Shown: positions 27,789 to 37,734, counted from the stretch's first letter. The stretch is DNA of 64,000 nucleotides from Acidobacteriota bacterium (GCA_021838785.1 JAKCCV010000002.1:1-64000), one strand, 5' to 3'. The notes: generated by a model not told the origin, from the letters alone. Numbers and translations: made by a program.

Positions 27789-27932
27789 TTGTGGCCGCTT
27801 GGCAGGCCATCCTAATCTGCTGACGTCGCGGGAAATCGTCGGCGTGAGCAGGACCACTGATGGCTGGTCAAGAAAAGCCCAACCCAAGAGGCGCGCGAAT
27901 GCGAGCGATCCTCAACTCGATAGGGAGCGAGC

Positions 27933-29486
27933 ATGACCAAGAAAATTGAACCATCCACCAGCGTCGCGGAGATTGTGCGACTGTGCCCGTCAGCGAGAAA
28001 TATCTTTGATCGCCACGGGCTGCATGGCTGCGGCGGCGAACACGGTCCGGCCGAGTCGCTGGAGTTTTTCGCTCGCGTCCATGAGGTAAATCTCGATGCA
28101 CTGCTTGAAGACTTGAATGCCGCGCTCAACCAATCTTCCCAACAACCTTACATCTATCACGAGACGCTCGCGGATTACATCTACCGCCGCTTCTTCAAGG
28201 CCGGCATCGCCATCGTGCTCAGCCTGGGCGGGATGTGGGGCGTCATTTCCCTTCTGCAGATTTCGCTCGGCAAGGAATTACTCCAACCGGCGCTCATGCC
28301 GGCCATTCACGCTCACGCCCACGCCATGATTTTCGGCTGGGTCGGATTGTTCGTGATGGGCTTTGCCTACCAGTCTTTCCCGGGATTCAAGAACACGACG
28401 CTGTGGCAGCCCGGATGGGCGAATTTCACGCTGTATCTGATGCTGAGCGGCATCCTGCTGCGCGCCATCGCCGATATCCTTCAGCACGGGGGTTGGGCGC
28501 TGAGCTTGGGCGGCATATCCGTCGCCTCGGAAGTGGCGGCTGTCGTTTTGTTCATGACGATTATCCTCAAAACGGCGCGGCAATCCATTGCTCCGCATAA
28601 TCCTTACGAAACCTTCATCATCGCGGCCCTTGCCTGGTTTTTGATTCAGGCGATCTTCGACGGCTTCTTCTTCTTTGCCGAAGCGACGGCGGCGAATCTT
28701 CAGCAGACCATCTTTCGCACGGCACTGCTGGATGCGCCGTTGCGCGACGTCCAGTTGTTCGGCTTTGCCGCTCTGATTACTGCAGGTGTCAGCCAGCGGT
28801 TTGTGCCGGTTGTCTATGGCTTAGGTAAGCCCCGACACGACCGCCAAAAGTTGATTTTTTGGCTGATGAACGGCAGCCTCGTGCTGGACGTTGCAAGCTA
28901 CTTGGCCTTGTTCCTCACGGGCAATGCCACATGGGGCATTGCGCTTGAGGTCGCTTATATTCTGATGGCGCTATGGGCGGTGTTGCTGGTGATTCAATTA
29001 CGGATCTTCACGCCCACCACGCAGCCGGACCGAAGCTGGAAATTCATTCGTGCTGCTTATGTGTGGCTGCTGATCGCCATGCTCATGCTGCCGTTTCTCA
29101 TACCTTACGGACTCTGGACTGGCCAAGGCTTCTCACATGCTTTCTGGGGAGCACATCTGCACGCTTTCGCGGTGGGCTTCATCAGCATGATGATTATCGG
29201 CGTCTCGTCCCGCGTCGTTCCCATTCTGGCGGGAGTGGATTCAAAGCGGCTGAGTTCGCTCTGGGGTCCGTTCCTTCTGCTGAACGTCGGCTGTGCAGCC
29301 CGCGTGCTGCTTCAAATTCTGACGGACTGGCGCCCCGGCCTGGCATATTCTCTGATTGGTGTTTCGGGGGTGTTGGAACTCGCCGCTCTCGCCTGGTGGG
29401 GCATCGGATTGTGGCGTGTCATGGATCTGTCGAAGACGCATCGGGCGGGCGTGCTCAGAGCGCCAGCACCCCTGGCCGCTCGCTAG
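27933..29486 (+). CDS. DUF1858-NnrS fusion protein
   Basis: A 517-residue membrane protein joining two domains. Residues 1-70 form a DUF1858-like domain (SVAEIVRLCPSARNIFDRHG, Cys18 and Cys33, then the typical SLEFFARVHEVNLDALLEDL). The rest is an NnrS-type 12-helix heme/copper membrane protein, with His-rich helix starts in AIHAHAHAMIFGWVG and GAHLHAFAVGFISMMIIG. NnrS proteins relieve NO stress in denitrifiers, acting in the inner membrane. GGGAG stands six bases before the ATG. It is divergent from the hemerythrin gene and preceded by the twin boxes, so NO or anoxia induction is likely. Ric/ScdA proteins pair a related Cys domain with hemerythrin; here hemerythrin is a separate neighbour and the small domain is attached to NnrS. 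Confidence 0.85.
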   Translation: MTKKIEPSTSVAEIVRLCPSARNIFDRHGLHGCGGEHGPAESLEFFARVHEVNLDALLEDLNAALNQSSQQPYIYHETLADYIYRRFFKAGIAIVLSLGGMWGVISLLQISLGKELLQPALMPAIHAHAHAMIFGWVGLFVMGFAYQSFPGFKNTTLWQPGWANFTLYLMLSGILLRAIADILQHGGWALSLGGISVASEVAAVVLFMTIILKTARQSIAPHNPYETFIIAALAWFLIQAIFDGFFFFAEATAANLQQTIFRTALLDAPLRDVQLFGFAALITAGVSQRFVPVVYGLGKPRHDRQKLIFWLMNGSLVLDVASYLALFLTGNATWGIALEVAYILMALWAVLLVIQLRIFTPTTQPDRSWKFIRAAYVWLLIAMLMLPFLIPYGLWTGQGFSHAFWGAHLHAFAVGFISMMIIGVSSRVVPILAGVDSKRLSSLWGPFLLLNVGCAARVLLQILTDWRPGLAYSLIGVSGVLELAALAWWGIGLWRVMDLSKTHRAGVLRAPAPLAAR

Positions 29487-29735
29487 TCCGCCCAGCCTCG
29501 AGTGGGAAAGCGCGACTCACAAGCCGGCCCAAGCGGCAGCGCATTGCGGTTCTTGAGGTCGCTCAGGCGTCGCCGAATATCCTGAAACACAGTTTCATCC
29601 TGATGGGGTAAAGGTCCAACTCCAGCCGGAAGATGCGCCCGGCAGCCGTTTTCCGGGGGTGATTTGCGGGTAATGCGGCAAGGGCATCGGCTTTCGGCGC
29701 TCTCCCAGGAGCTTTGCACGGTGAGAAGTGCCAAC

Positions 29736-31328
29736 ATGACGACGGAACTTCCGGAAGCCTGGAAAAACGCCTACGCGCGGGATCGTGTTATTGAAGCCGA
29801 TTATGCCGATCCGGCCCCTGAGCGTCAGGCGGCGCGAGCGCTGGCAGCGTTCATTGCGAGCGGGCTGGTGTTCCTTGTATTTCCCGGCACGGTCCTCGGC
29901 GTTTGGAATCTGGTAGAGATCGCATCCCACCGCTCAGCCACGGGCGCCAGCACGGCGTGGATTCAGGCTCACGGTCAAGCGCAGCTCTTAGGATGGGTGG
30001 GCAGTTTTATTCTGGGCATTTCACTCTACGCGCTGCCCAAATTTCGCGGCTGGACGCTGAAGAAATTCGGAGCCGTTTGGACAGTATGGGCGTTGTGGAC
30101 GGTGGGCATCGCTTGGCGATGGTGGGTTGGCGTTTGGTCCGATGGTTGGAGACTCGGTCTGGTCGCGTCGGCTCTCGTGGAGTTGGCGGCCTACGTTCTG
30201 GCGCAGCGAATTCTGCTGTTCCCCCCGGTTAAAGAGAAAAAGAAGCGTCGGCACCGTGTTCCGAGCGATTTGGGTTCCTGGCTTGGCATGGTGGGATTTG
30301 CCGGGCTTGGCTTGGCGTTAGCGCTCAACCTGGCAATTGCCATTTACGTCAGCGGGACTCAAAGCCTGCCGGTCTATCCCGCGAAACTTGATCGCTTGCT
30401 TCTGATGGCCGAGCTGTGGGGGTTTGTAATTCCGCTGGCGTGGGGATACAGCACGCGCTTTGTGACGATTTTCCTGGGCCTCGAGCCGCCTGATCATCGT
30501 GCCGCACGCTGGCTTTGTCCGGCGCTCGCCTTGACGGTCCTGAGCGCCTTCACGTTTCGGTTTTGGATAACCGACCTCCTGGCGCTCGTGACGACATGGA
30601 CGGCCGTGCCCGCTTTGCGGATATTTGAGCGTCCCGCGCGGCCGGCCAAGTTGCTCTATATTTATAAGGGCTATCCTTTATTCATCCGCATTGCGTACGT
30701 GTGGCTGGTGGTGGCGACGGCGCTCGGAGTCCTCGCGGACGCATATCCGCAAACGATAGGCTTGGGTGGCGCTTCGCGGCACGCGCTCACGGTGGGATTC
30801 ATTGCCACGCTGATTTTCGCGCTGGCGCCGCGCATGTTGCCGGCCTTCCTCGGCGGGCGCGAACTCTACAGCACGCGCCTGATGGCTGCGAGCCTTTGGC
30901 TGCTGACGGGCGGATGCCTGATGCGCGTGGCCACGGAAGCTTTTGCCTATTCCTCGCCTCCGGGCGCAGCCGTCTGGTCCATCCTGCCGATTTCCGCCTT
31001 CATCGAATTGAGCGCCGTGCTGGTTTTCGCCGCCAACCTGGCCCTCACGCTCCGGCAAGCGCCGCCGGCCTGGCTTGAGCCAGATTCGCTTAGCGCTGAA
31101 TTGCCGCTCTACTGGTTTGTGACGAGCTTTCCGCGCACGCGGGCTCTCTTGATTGACGCGGGATTGACCACATTGGCGCGGGTCAAAGATCCACCCCGTT
31201 CTTTGAGCCTGCGGGAGGCGGCCTCCGCCGAGAATCTGGAGGTTGAAAACGTGCTCCGCGTTCTCAACCAGTTCTTCAGCCGCCATCAGCCTCGCCTCCG
31301 AACCGAAAAGCCCGTCGCCGACGGCTGA
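29736..31328 (+). CDS. NnrS-family protein with C-terminal DUF1858-like domain
   Basis: A second NnrS-type membrane protein, 530 residues from the ATG at 29736 (GAGAAG about ten bases upstream; an in-frame ATG at 29664 would add a poorly conserved arm). Around twelve hydrophobic helices are visible. His-bearing elements correspond to those of the preceding gene: WIQAHGQAQLLGWVGSFILG and SRHALTVGFIATLIFALAPRMLPAF. A soluble tail (about 475-525: LLIDAGLTTLARVKDPP, SLREAASAENLEVENVLRVL) resembles DUF1858 but lacks its cysteines. It follows the DUF1858-NnrS gene by 249 bases on the same strand. The two look like diverged partners, possibly a heteromer or parallel systems for NO handling; this is inference. 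Confidence 0.82.
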   Translation: MTTELPEAWKNAYARDRVIEADYADPAPERQAARALAAFIASGLVFLVFPGTVLGVWNLVEIASHRSATGASTAWIQAHGQAQLLGWVGSFILGISLYALPKFRGWTLKKFGAVWTVWALWTVGIAWRWWVGVWSDGWRLGLVASALVELAAYVLAQRILLFPPVKEKKKRRHRVPSDLGSWLGMVGFAGLGLALALNLAIAIYVSGTQSLPVYPAKLDRLLLMAELWGFVIPLAWGYSTRFVTIFLGLEPPDHRAARWLCPALALTVLSAFTFRFWITDLLALVTTWTAVPALRIFERPARPAKLLYIYKGYPLFIRIAYVWLVVATALGVLADAYPQTIGLGGASRHALTVGFIATLIFALAPRMLPAFLGGRELYSTRLMAASLWLLTGGCLMRVATEAFAYSSPPGAAVWSILPISAFIELSAVLVFAANLALTLRQAPPAWLEPDSLSAELPLYWFVTSFPRTRALLIDAGLTTLARVKDPPRSLSLREAASAENLEVENVLRVLNQFFSRHQPRLRTEKPVADG

Positions 31329-31367
31329 GGCAAAGCTCTGCCGCAAGGGGTCGGAGAACCTGATAAT

Positions 31368-31628
31368 ATGATCTCGACGCTTCCGGTGCGGCGCATGGAT
31401 GAGCCATCTTCAATTCCCGACAGCCTCGAATGGCTTCCCGACGCGGTTCTGATCCTCGGCGGTGAGGGCCAGATTCTTCTGGTGAACGCCGCCGCCGGGG
31501 ACTCGGGGAGCCGCTCGCTGCGTCCCTGGCGAGCCGCCTGTCAAGGCTCTTCAAGCTCCCGAGGTCTCATCCGCTGCCAAGAGGATCCGCTGTCCCCACA
31601 GAGCCCGCAACGCCGTTCCCGGCCCTGA
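31368..31628 (+). pseudogene. PAS-domain stub, truncated
   Basis: The first 35 or so residues from the ATG at 31395 (SLEWLPDAVLILGGEGQILL then VNAAA) are the unmistakable opening strands of a PAS sensor domain. After about 31497 the frame continues as low-complexity Ser/Arg/Pro sequence with no PAS core and stops at 31628. It looks like the 5' end of a PAS regulator or kinase cut off by rearrangement. A GATAAT -10-like hexamer stands directly before the ATG at 31368, so 31395 is the likelier start. The lost protein may have regulated the NnrS genes beside it (speculative). Confidence 0.6.
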
Positions 31629-31658
31629 GCGCAGGTGCCGGTTGGGGGAAGGAACGTG

Positions 31659-31664
31659 TATAAT
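31659..31664 (+). promoter_or_regulatory. -10 box (TATAAT) giving a near-leaderless transcript
   Basis: A perfect TATAAT ends eight bases before the ATG of the methylase gene at 31673, so transcription should start within a base or two of the start codon. No ribosome binding site fits in between, and no clear -35 is seen. This indicates leaderless translation. Confidence 0.5.
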
Positions 31665-31672
31665 GCGGCGCA

Positions 31673-34114
31673 ATGACCGAGCATGGGCAAGACGTCGAGG
31701 ACTTGGCTGCGGCGATTCGCCATCTGGCTGACACTGCCGAAAGCGAGATGGATCTGCAAGTCAAAGTTGAAAAGCTGCTCGATCCATTTCTCCCCAAAAT
31801 TCCCGGCGCCACGCTCGACCGTTACGGCCACGCCACCCAACTCGGCGGCATTCAGGACGCCCTGCACGGCAACGTCATCATTGAATACGAGCGCCCCGGA
31901 AAACTGGCGAAACCGGCGGGCCTCGGCGAATGCTTGCGCCAGCTTCGGCAATACCTTGCGGAAGAGGCGCAGCGCCACGGCCATCAGTCCACCGCCGCCC
32001 TCAAAAGAATGGTGGGCATCGGTCTGGACGGACGTCAGATCGTTTTTGTCCGTTACCGGGGCAAGGACGCCGCCCCATTCATTCCACCCAAGAAGCTCTC
32101 CCCTCAAATGGCTTTCTTTCCTGAATCCAGGACCCACGATTTCTACGTTGACGGCCCTCATCCCGTCACCGGGGAGAGCGTCGGAACCTTTCTCGGTTAT
32201 CTTCACTCGCTCGCTCGGCTGCCGCTCACGCCCGAGGCGCTCGCCGAAACGTTCGGTCCCAAGGCTGGCATCGCCCAGGCCGTCATCGGGACGCTTTACG
32301 AGAAGGTGCGCAAGGCCGGCAACCAGCGTGTCGAGACTTTCTTCGCCGAGTGGCACCGCATCTTCGGCATCGTTTACGGTCAGGACATTGGCAAGGCGGA
32401 AGCGGACGCCCGCGCCCTCGGCAAGCAATTCGGCGTGCCGACCGTTCCCAAGCTGAAGGAATTCCTCTTCTGCGTTCACACTTATTTCGCTCTGCTCATG
32501 AAGCTGCTGGCGGCGGAGGTGATGACCTTGCAACGCGGCGCCATGCTGCAGTCGTTTATAGCGCCGCTGGTCTCCGCCCCGCCCGAAGATTTTCGCAAGG
32601 CGCTGAAAGACCTCGAAGACGGCGGCCTGTTTGCGGGGCAAGGGATCAACAATTTCCTGGAAGGCGACTTCTTCTCGTGGTACTTGAGCGTATGGGATAA
32701 ATCAATGGCGGAAGAATTGCGCGCCATGCTCCGCGCACTCGCCCGCTTCGATCCCCGCACGCCCTATCTCGCGCCCGAGCAGAGCCGCGACTTGCTGAAA
32801 AAGCTCTATCAATATCTTGTCCCCAAAAAGCTGCGGCACGATTTGGGGGAATTCTACACCCCCGATTGGCTGGCGGAACACCTGCTCAATCAACTTGAGT
32901 ACACGGGCGACTTGGACAAGCGGCTGCTCGACCCCGCCTGCGGCTCCGGCACGTTTCTCGTTCTCGCCATCCGCCGAATGAAGGAATGGGCGCTGCAACA
33001 CGACCCGCCGATTGACGCCGAAACCGTCGCCAAGAAGATTCTCCAAAATCTCTGCGCGTTCGATTTGAATCCCATCGCGGTAATCGCCGCCCGCACGAAT
33101 TTTCTGCTGGCCATGGGCGAGCTCGTCCGCTACGTCCGCCCCATAGAAATCCCCGTCTATATGTGCGACTCGGTGCTGACGCCTTCTGAATACGCGGAAC
33201 TTTTCGGCAAGGGCTATCGAATTCCAACGGCCGCGGGCGAGTTTGAGATTCCGGGTGAAATCGTCACCTCCGGCCAGATGGAAAAGCTCGCCGCTTTGCT
33301 CGAACAATGCGCGCGCGGGGATTATTCGGTGCGGGAATTTCTGAACCGCGCCAAACGGGAACTCGCCGTCACCCACCATGCGACGTTCGAGGGACTGACG
33401 GCGCTTTTTGAGCACATCCACAAGCTCGAAAAGCAAAATCGCAACGGGATTTGGGCACGCTGGCTCAAAAACGCCTTCGCCCCGCTGTTCAAAGGCAAAT
33501 TCGATTACATCGCCGGCAACCCGCCCTGGATTAACTGGGAATCGCTGGCGAGCGAATATCGAAGCGCCACGGCCAAGCTGTGGCACAAGTACGGACTGTT
33601 TTCACTCAAGGGACACGCGGCTCGCCTCGGGGGGGGCAAAAAAGATTTTGCCATGCTGTTTGCTTATGCGGCCATGGACAACTACTTGGATAAGGGCGGA
33701 AAGCTCTGCGCCCCCTCTTCGTGGCGGCCCACGATTAGTTTACAACTTCGATTAAGGCCAGCGTATGAGGTATCAACGGCAGGGTCAGTTGAAGATGCTC
33801 TGCCGCAGGTGGCACAATCTTCGGCGGCGGAAGTTGGCCGGCATCTTGCAAAATCCTCCGCTGTGCCCGCAGCAAGAGTATCGCCCGACCGGAACCGAAC
33901 ATCTGCTCCCCAAAGTAGGGTTCATGTTTCGTCCCGATGCCATCGGAGGAGCCAGTCTGCCGTGGGCCGTCGGGCATGGTACGGCGAGTTCGGGCCAGTG
34001 TCGCGCGGGCCTGGCTGCCACGCTTGTGGGAACGGCGCTCAAGTTGGTTCGGTTCGGCTTGATCGGCCTGCCCTCGGGCCACACACCGAAGCCGTGAGGA
34101 AAAGAGGCCGTTGA
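31673..34114 (+). pseudogene. Type IIG-like restriction-methylase (N6-adenine), truncated after the NPPW motif
   Basis: A DNA adenine methylase of the large restriction-modification kind. Residues 1-300 hold an uncharacterised N-terminal part that could be the nuclease/helical region. The methylase core starts near residue 395 (KKLRHDLGEFYTPDWLAEHLL), with SAM motif I DPACGSGTF, a CAFDLNPIAVIAARTNFLLA strand and catalytic motif IV AGNPPWINW. After KDFAMLFAYAAMDNYLDKGG (about 33708) the family normally continues with the remaining motifs and a target-recognition domain; instead the frame runs on as composition unlike it to 34114. So about the last third of the gene is missing, with the junction near 33710-33720. 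It starts near-leaderless behind a TATAAT. It cannot be expected to bind a target site, so it is probably a dead system or one under decay. Confidence 0.85.
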
Positions 34115-34308
34115 AGTCAGCTTGGCGCTTGACGCTGACCGGCTTCCATGACCGACCGATATCACTTCCCATCGGCTAAACGTGGAATTTGTTTACCTGG
34201 CCGCAGGTCCCGGTCAGAGGGCCACTGACTGCTAAGCTCTACGGGGCGTTGCCAGTCGGGGTTCGGAAAGGCCGCCGTGCCCCGTCACTTCCCATGCCTC
34301 CTGACGGA
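33716..34308. other. Unassigned sequence after the methylase break
   Basis: From the truncation point to the promoter of the next TonB receptor I see no recognisable gene on either strand. A plus-strand frame at 33765-34097 has many Arg, Leu and Gly residues and no ribosome site. No terminal repeats or transposase fragment mark an insertion. The stretch may be the residue of a deletion. Confidence 0.5.
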
Positions 34309-34360
34309 ATATATCAGATACCAAAATGCGCTTGACTTCGTGCATCGGGCGTGGTAGGAA
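34309..34360 (+). promoter_or_regulatory. Shared operator copy 1 and promoter of the first glycan-locus TonB gene
   Basis: ATATATCAGATACC at 34309-34322 (core TATC-A-GATA, centre 34316) is followed by TTGACT at 34332-34337 and TAGGAA at 34355-34360 with a 17-base spacer. The right half GATACC is exact. The same 14-bp element recurs before the TonB genes at 43285 and 50902. Confidence 0.7.
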
Positions 34361-34398
34361 TCGGAGAGCGCCGGGGCCCTCTAGGGTAGGAGGTAACG

Positions 34399-37300
34399 AT
34401 GGAGCAACATGAAACCGACCGACTGGGCACCGCCAAGGTCCAACGCACGAAGCGAACCACCCCTGGCCATCCGATAGGTTTGCTTCTCTTTTGCCTGTCA
34501 GTTTTCACTTTGGTTTTGCCGCTCACCGCGCGAGCGCAAAATCTGAACGCTTCCATCAGCGGCTTTGTGCTGGACCCGAGCGGGGCGGCCGTACCAAACG
34601 CCAAGCTCGCTTTTACCAACACGGCAACTCACGTCGCGTTGACGTCCACCACCAACTCCGCAGGGCATTATCTGGTGGCCGGGCCCGATGTAGGAACCTA
34701 CAACGTGGTAGTGCAGGCCCCTGGCTTCAAACAGTGGCGGCTAACCGGTCTGCCGGTCACGGTCGGAGAGAACGTGACCCTCAACGTGAAATTGCAGATA
34801 GGAGCGGTCACGCAGAGTGTCACGGTGGCGGCCAACGCCGCCCGCGTCAACACCTCCAACGCCGAAATCGGCGACGTCATCGGGCACACGCAGATTGCCA
34901 GCATTGCTGTCAACGGTCGGGATTACATTACGCTGGCGGCGCTTGTGCCCGGGGCCCGCAGCCGTCTTCCGGACTCTCCCTATACCGGCGGAGGCGGCAC
35001 GGGCGGCGGTTCCAACATCGTGTTTAACGGCGTTCGCCTCGGCGCTAACAACTGGATGATTGACGGGGCGGAGAATCTAGACACTGGGTCCAATGCCGCT
35101 CCTGAGGCTTATCCCGCCATGGCCGCCATCCAGGAATTCCGCGTGATGACCAGCAATTACAGCGCGGCATATCCGATGGCGGCGGGCGGCATTGTCAACG
35201 TCGCCATTAAACACGGGACAGACCAATTCCATGGCTCCGCCTATGAATTCCTGCGCAACGATGACTTCGACGCGCGCAATTTCTTCTCTCCTACCGTGGC
35301 CCCGCTCAAGCAGAACGACTTTGGATTCACCGTGGGCGGCCCCATCCGGCGGAATAAAACGTTTTTCTTTTACAGCCAGGAATGGCGCCGCTTCCGCGAG
35401 GGCCTAACGACCCGGTTGCATACGCCGAGTCCCCTCGAGCTTGAAGGCAATTTCAGCCAGTCGCCCATCGTGAATAACGCCAAATCGCTCAAGACTCCTC
35501 CTGGCGTGCCCGCGACTTGCATTAGCGGTTTGCAAATCAACCCGGCTTGTTTTAACCCCAACGCCGTGGCACTTCTGAAAGCCGGGGTGTTTCCTTCCGC
35601 CGATATTTCGGGGAATTCCTTCATTAACTACGTGGCTTCCCCGGTCGAGCCCATTAACTATGCCCAGGAGCTGGTTCGGATTGACCATCGGTTCAGCGAC
35701 AGCTTGCAGTTCTTCGGACATTACATCCATGAGCAGTTTTACCGCCAGCTTCCCGCCGCCGAATTCGGCTCGGACACTTTTCCCACGGTCCACTCGGATC
35801 GGCACATGCCGGATTATAACATCGTCCTGAACCTCACCAAGACTTTCAGCCCCACGCTCGTCAACCAACTAAACTTCAACGTCAGCTACGACGCCATCCA
35901 AATCCTTCCCGCCGGCGTTTATCAACGCCCTGCGGGCTTCAACGTCCCGCAACTATTTCCGGTCAACCCCGACAACCGTATTCCTTCCTTGTTCCTGGCC
36001 CAAGGCTACGGCACCTACGATGTGACCGACCTGCCTTGGCACAACTTTGAACGCAACTGGGCTTGGGAAGACGATGTCTCCAAGGTTTTCGGCCACCATA
36101 CCTTCCAGTTTGGCGGGCTTTACATCTTTTCCCAAAAAGACCAAATCACGGGAGGAAGGTCACAGGGTGACTTCAGTTTTAACGGTGCTTTTACTGGCAA
36201 CAGTCTGGCCGATTTCCTGCTCGGCTATCCCAACAGTTACACCGAATTGAGCACCCAGACCGTGCCCAAGTTCCGTTATAGCCAGGTGGAAGCCTATGCG
36301 CAGGACGATTGGAGGATAAAACCGACCTTAACCTTGAACTTGGGCGTGCGATGGGTCTTTATCCCGCACACCTATACAAAGGGCAATGTGCTCTCCAACT
36401 TCCTTCCGGGAGAATGGAACGCCGCCCAAGCACCGACGCTGAACAGCAAAGGCAACATCTCCTGTACGCCTGACACCACGGCGTGTAACCTGATGGATGG
36501 CCTGTTTGTGGCTGGCACCAACGGCGTGCCGCGCGGCCTCGCCCAGACGGTGTACGACGATTTTGGTCCACGGTTGGGGTTTGCTTGGGATCCGACGGGA
36601 CACGGAACGACGGCCATTCGCGGCGGATTTGGCATGGGCTACTATCGCGTGCAGGGAAACGACACGTACAACGTCGCCAATAATCCCCCGTTCGCCACCA
36701 ACGTCACGCTCGACTACGGGCTTTCCAACACCACGCCGCCGATGGACAATCCGGCGGAAGGCACGGCCGCTCCGCTTGCACCGTCTTCATTGGTGGTCAT
36801 CAACCCCTACTACCCGCCCCCCATGATTGAGCAGTACAGCCTCAGTGTGCAGCATCAGCTCTCCCCCTCCACCACACTCAGCGTCGCTTACGTGGGAACT
36901 CACGGCGAGCACCTGCCGGTGAGCATTAACCTCAACCAGCCGCGACCTTACGCCGGCTTCAACTTCAATCCCGTCCTCAACAAGATACCGGCGCCTCCCG
37001 TGAACCTCTATCGCCCGTATGTCGGCTGGGGAACAATTACGCAACAGGAGATGGCAGCGGTCAGCGACTACAATTCCCTCCAAGTGGATTTCGAGCGGCA
37101 CATGAGCAGGGGGCTGCAAGTTGGAATCGCCTATACATATTCGAAAGCGATGGATGACGCCTCGGCCTTTGGGCAACAACCTCAAAACGCCTACGATCTG
37201 CGCGCCGACTGGGGGCCTTCCGACTTCAACTCCACGCACATCCTCCAGATGAACTATGACTGGCGACTGCCGTTCTTTAGCGGCGCCCGCGGCGCCAAGG

Positions 37301-37734
37301 GCGTGGCGCTGGCAGGTTGGGAATTTGCCGGCATCACCACCCTGGAAACGGGCTTGCCCTTCAGCCTTGGCCTGACCGGCGCCGGACACGGCTTGGCGGG
37401 GCGCCCGAATGTCCTCGCGGTGGTCGGAACCCCCCACCAAGTCAATCAGTGGTTCACCACCTCGAGCGTTGCCGCCCCGCAGGCCGGCTTTTTTGGCAAC
37501 GCCGCCAGGAACTCCGTCACGGGTCCCGGAATGACCGTCTTTAATTGGTCGTTGTACAAACATTTCCAGCTCAGCGAACGAATTCGATCCGAGCTCCGCT
37601 TCGAGTTTTACAACGTTTTCAACCATACCAACTTCGCAGGCGTTAGCTCGGCGCTCGGGTCAGGAAGTTTTGGAGAGGTCACCAGCGCCCATGACCCGCG
37701 CATCATCCAACTCGGGCTCATGCTGCATTTCTGA
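34399..37734 (+). CDS. Oar-type TonB-dependent receptor, glycan locus copy 1
   Basis: An outer-membrane receptor of 1111 residues. A signal peptide (LLLFCLSVFTLVLPLTARA) leads into the carboxypeptidase-regulatory-like domain (ASISGFVLDPSGAAVPNAKL, GHYLVAGPDVGTYNVVV). The plug contains IASIAVNGRDYITLAALVPG, WMIDGAENLDTGS and VNVAIKHGTDQFHGSAYEFL. The barrel ends in RIIQLGLMLHF with the terminal Phe needed for Bam assembly. GTAGGAGG sits just before the ATG. It opens a plus-strand glycan locus and has its own promoter with the shared operator. It most likely imports an oligosaccharide released by surface enzymes; which sugar is not readable. Confidence 0.93.
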   Translation: MEQHETDRLGTAKVQRTKRTTPGHPIGLLLFCLSVFTLVLPLTARAQNLNASISGFVLDPSGAAVPNAKLAFTNTATHVALTSTTNSAGHYLVAGPDVGTYNVVVQAPGFKQWRLTGLPVTVGENVTLNVKLQIGAVTQSVTVAANAARVNTSNAEIGDVIGHTQIASIAVNGRDYITLAALVPGARSRLPDSPYTGGGGTGGGSNIVFNGVRLGANNWMIDGAENLDTGSNAAPEAYPAMAAIQEFRVMTSNYSAAYPMAAGGIVNVAIKHGTDQFHGSAYEFLRNDDFDARNFFSPTVAPLKQNDFGFTVGGPIRRNKTFFFYSQEWRRFREGLTTRLHTPSPLELEGNFSQSPIVNNAKSLKTPPGVPATCISGLQINPACFNPNAVALLKAGVFPSADISGNSFINYVASPVEPINYAQELVRIDHRFSDSLQFFGHYIHEQFYRQLPAAEFGSDTFPTVHSDRHMPDYNIVLNLTKTFSPTLVNQLNFNVSYDAIQILPAGVYQRPAGFNVPQLFPVNPDNRIPSLFLAQGYGTYDVTDLPWHNFERNWAWEDDVSKVFGHHTFQFGGLYIFSQKDQITGGRSQGDFSFNGAFTGNSLADFLLGYPNSYTELSTQTVPKFRYSQVEAYAQDDWRIKPTLTLNLGVRWVFIPHTYTKGNVLSNFLPGEWNAAQAPTLNSKGNISCTPDTTACNLMDGLFVAGTNGVPRGLAQTVYDDFGPRLGFAWDPTGHGTTAIRGGFGMGYYRVQGNDTYNVANNPPFATNVTLDYGLSNTTPPMDNPAEGTAAPLAPSSLVVINPYYPPPMIEQYSLSVQHQLSPSTTLSVAYVGTHGEHLPVSINLNQPRPYAGFNFNPVLNKIPAPPVNLYRPYVGWGTITQQEMAAVSDYNSLQVDFERHMSRGLQVGIAYTYSKAMDDASAFGQQPQNAYDLRADWGPSDFNSTHILQMNYDWRLPFFSGARGAKGVALAGWEFAGITTLETGLPFSLGLTGAGHGLAGRPNVLAVVGTPHQVNQWFTTSSVAAPQAGFFGNAARNSVTGPGMTVFNWSLYKHFQLSERIRSELRFEFYNVFNHTNFAGVSSALGSGSFGEVTSAHDPRIIQLGLMLHF

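Noticed and set aside
28117-28600. Overlapping alternative frames inside the first NnrS gene
   Set aside because: Ser/Arg/Pro-rich frames typical of GC-rich shadow reading; the main frame shows continuous helices and His motifs.
31541-32641. 366-codon frame antisense to the methylase gene
   Set aside because: No family resemblance; the plus strand carries the methylase motifs throughout.
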